Assembly: GCA_007117775.1 (NCBI GenBank)
Contig: SKFX01000154.1
Location: 1-5,364 of the forward strand
Origin: Ilumatobacteraceae bacterium
GTDB taxonomy: Bacteria; Actinomycetota; Acidimicrobiia; Acidimicrobiales; Ilumatobacteraceae
DNA length: 5,364 nt
Reading direction: 5' to 3'
Of the stretch, positions 4,675-5,364 are shown piece after piece. Made by a program: the position numbers and the translations under genes. The notes under the pieces were generated by a model. It saw nothing but the letters and a program-made list of their open reading frames with translations. It had not been told where the DNA came from and searched no databases. The stretch's first letter is position 1. Each line of letters opens with the position of its first letter.

Positions 4675-5364
4675 TGGCGGCCCCTGGCAGATCGATGGCG
4701 CTCGCGACCATGTCGCTGCCAGCGCCGACCTCCTCGCCACCGCCGCAGCTGATGACATCTTCGAGCGGGGCGGTTCCGCGGTCGATGCCGCAATCGCAGC
4801 GAATGCCGTACTGTGCGTCACCGGTCCTCATCTGTGCGGCCTCGGAGGCGATCTGTTGGCCATCGTGCAGACCCGAGACGGCGCCACCGTGCTCAACGCC
4901 AGCGGCCGGGCTGGATCGCGGAGCGATCCAGCATCGATGCGCGCATCGGGTGTGACTCGGATTCCTCTGCGCCATCACCACGCCGCAGTGACCATCCCGG
5001 GCTGTGTCGACGGCTGGGTGGCGCTGTCACAGCGGTATGGTCAGCTCGACTTGGCCGAGGTGCTCGAGCCGGCGATATTCCTTGCGACCGACGGATTCGA
5101 GACCGGGCCGTTGCTGTTCAGGGCGCTCGGTGAACTCGATGATCTCGCCCGGCCGCGCTTCGCGGAACTCACCAACCAGGCCGTCGGTGTCGGCGCTCCG
5201 ATCATCAGACCTGGTGTTGCCCGGACGCTGGAGGCGATCGGACGCGACGGCCGTGATGCGTTCTATCTGGGCGAGTTCGGGCGCGGGCTCGTCGAGGTGA
5301 CCGACTCGTGGATCACCGGAGAGGACCTCGGCCAGGATCAGGCCACCTGGCAAGAACCACTCTC
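4667..5364 (+). CDS. Gamma-glutamyltranspeptidase-family enzyme, N-terminal part (runs off window)
   Basis: The frame stays open from ATG 4667 to the window edge, giving 232 codons of a family usually 500-580 residues long. Typical large-subunit motifs are present: GGSAVDAAIAANAVL (35-49), PHLCGLGGDLLAIV (54-67), NASGRA (78-83) with the expected substrate-binding Arg81, TIPGCVDGWVAL (109-120), DAFYLGEFG (197-205), and ITGEDL (216-221). The self-cleavage threonine that creates the small subunit would lie beyond the window, so catalytic competence cannot be judged. There is no signal peptide, unlike periplasmic or secreted GGTs; this and the GRA form of the Arg motif point to the YwrD-like cytoplasmic branch, where the true substrate is often uncertain. 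An in-frame TGA at 4646 makes 4667 the only usable start. The ATGCGTGA overlap with the phosphodiesterase stop suggests coupled translation. Confidence 0.88.
   Translation, partial: MRDGGPWQIDGARDHVAASADLLATAAADDIFERGGSAVDAAIAANAVLCVTGPHLCGLGGDLLAIVQTRDGATVLNASGRAGSRSDPASMRASGVTRIPLRHHHAAVTIPGCVDGWVALSQRYGQLDLAEVLEPAIFLATDGFETGPLLFRALGELDDLARPRFAELTNQAVGVGAPIIRPGVARTLEAIGRDGRDAFYLGEFGRGLVEVTDSWITGEDLGQDQATWQEPL
4910..4948. repeat. Cluster of perfect inverted repeats inside the GGT-family gene
   Basis: Three perfect dyads lie in 39 bp. The first is a 10-bp stem GCTGGATCGC (4910-4919) and GCGATCCAGC (4923-4932) around a GGA loop. The second is the 10-bp palindrome GCATCGATGC (4931-4940). The third is the 14-bp palindrome CGATGCGCGCATCG (4935-4948). 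They fall in codons just after the NASGRA motif. Function is unknown; the sequence is seen directly. Confidence 0.7.

Noticed and set aside
3886..4821. 311-codon open frame on the minus strand opposite the phosphodiesterase and the start of the GGT-family gene
   Set aside because: It mirrors two genes with clear family motifs; its translation has no recognisable domain and the composition is that of an antisense reading of GC-rich codons.
4662..4955. 97-codon plus-strand frame beginning MVCVMAAPG after the phosphodiesterase
   Set aside because: The frame starting at 4667 carries GGT-family motifs over the same bases, so this is a shadow.

Overview
This is a compact, high-GC bacterial window with no RNA genes, mobile elements or CRISPR arrays that I can see. 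Codon use is strongly G/C-ending, with CTC (Leu) and GAG (Glu) favoured. Start codons carry little Shine-Dalgarno sequence, and -10-like hexamers sit 6-8 nt before several starts. Together with the protein types, this suggests an actinobacterium, possibly of the Acidimicrobiia. That placement is inference from style, not a database match.

Layout, left to right. Positions 1-87 (+) may hold the last 28 codons of a gene whose tail resembles the final block of SGNH/GDSL hydrolases; this is weak. Positions 67-822 (-) encode a SirB1-type transglutaminase-like protein. A 33-bp gap then separates it from a divergent FadD-type acyl-CoA synthetase at 856-2406 (+). That gene converges on an NAD(P)-dependent aldehyde dehydrogenase at 2417-3859 (-). 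The two stop codons are 10 bp apart and form the arms of one perfect hairpin. A 23-bp gap separates the dehydrogenase from a divergent glycerophosphodiester phosphodiesterase at 3883-4674 (+). That gene overlaps by 8 nt the start of a gamma-glutamyltranspeptidase-family gene (4667 to the window edge, +), of which the first 232 codons are present. No stretch over 300 bases lacks a gene.

The genes look like lipid and small-molecule housekeeping metabolism. The synthetase activates carboxylic acids to acyl-CoA, and the dehydrogenase makes carboxylic acids from aldehydes. The phosphodiesterase releases glycerol 3-phosphate from deacylated phospholipids, and the transpeptidase-family enzyme acts on gamma-glutamyl or related amide bonds. 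No shared pathway is proven. The only likely operon is phosphodiesterase plus transpeptidase.

I do not see a clearly new multi-gene system. The points most worth checking are structural: two very short divergent promoter gaps with apparent leaderless starts, the hairpin built from two opposing stop codons, a dense palindrome cluster in the transpeptidase coding sequence, and a 13-bp perfect inverted repeat inside the dehydrogenase gene.
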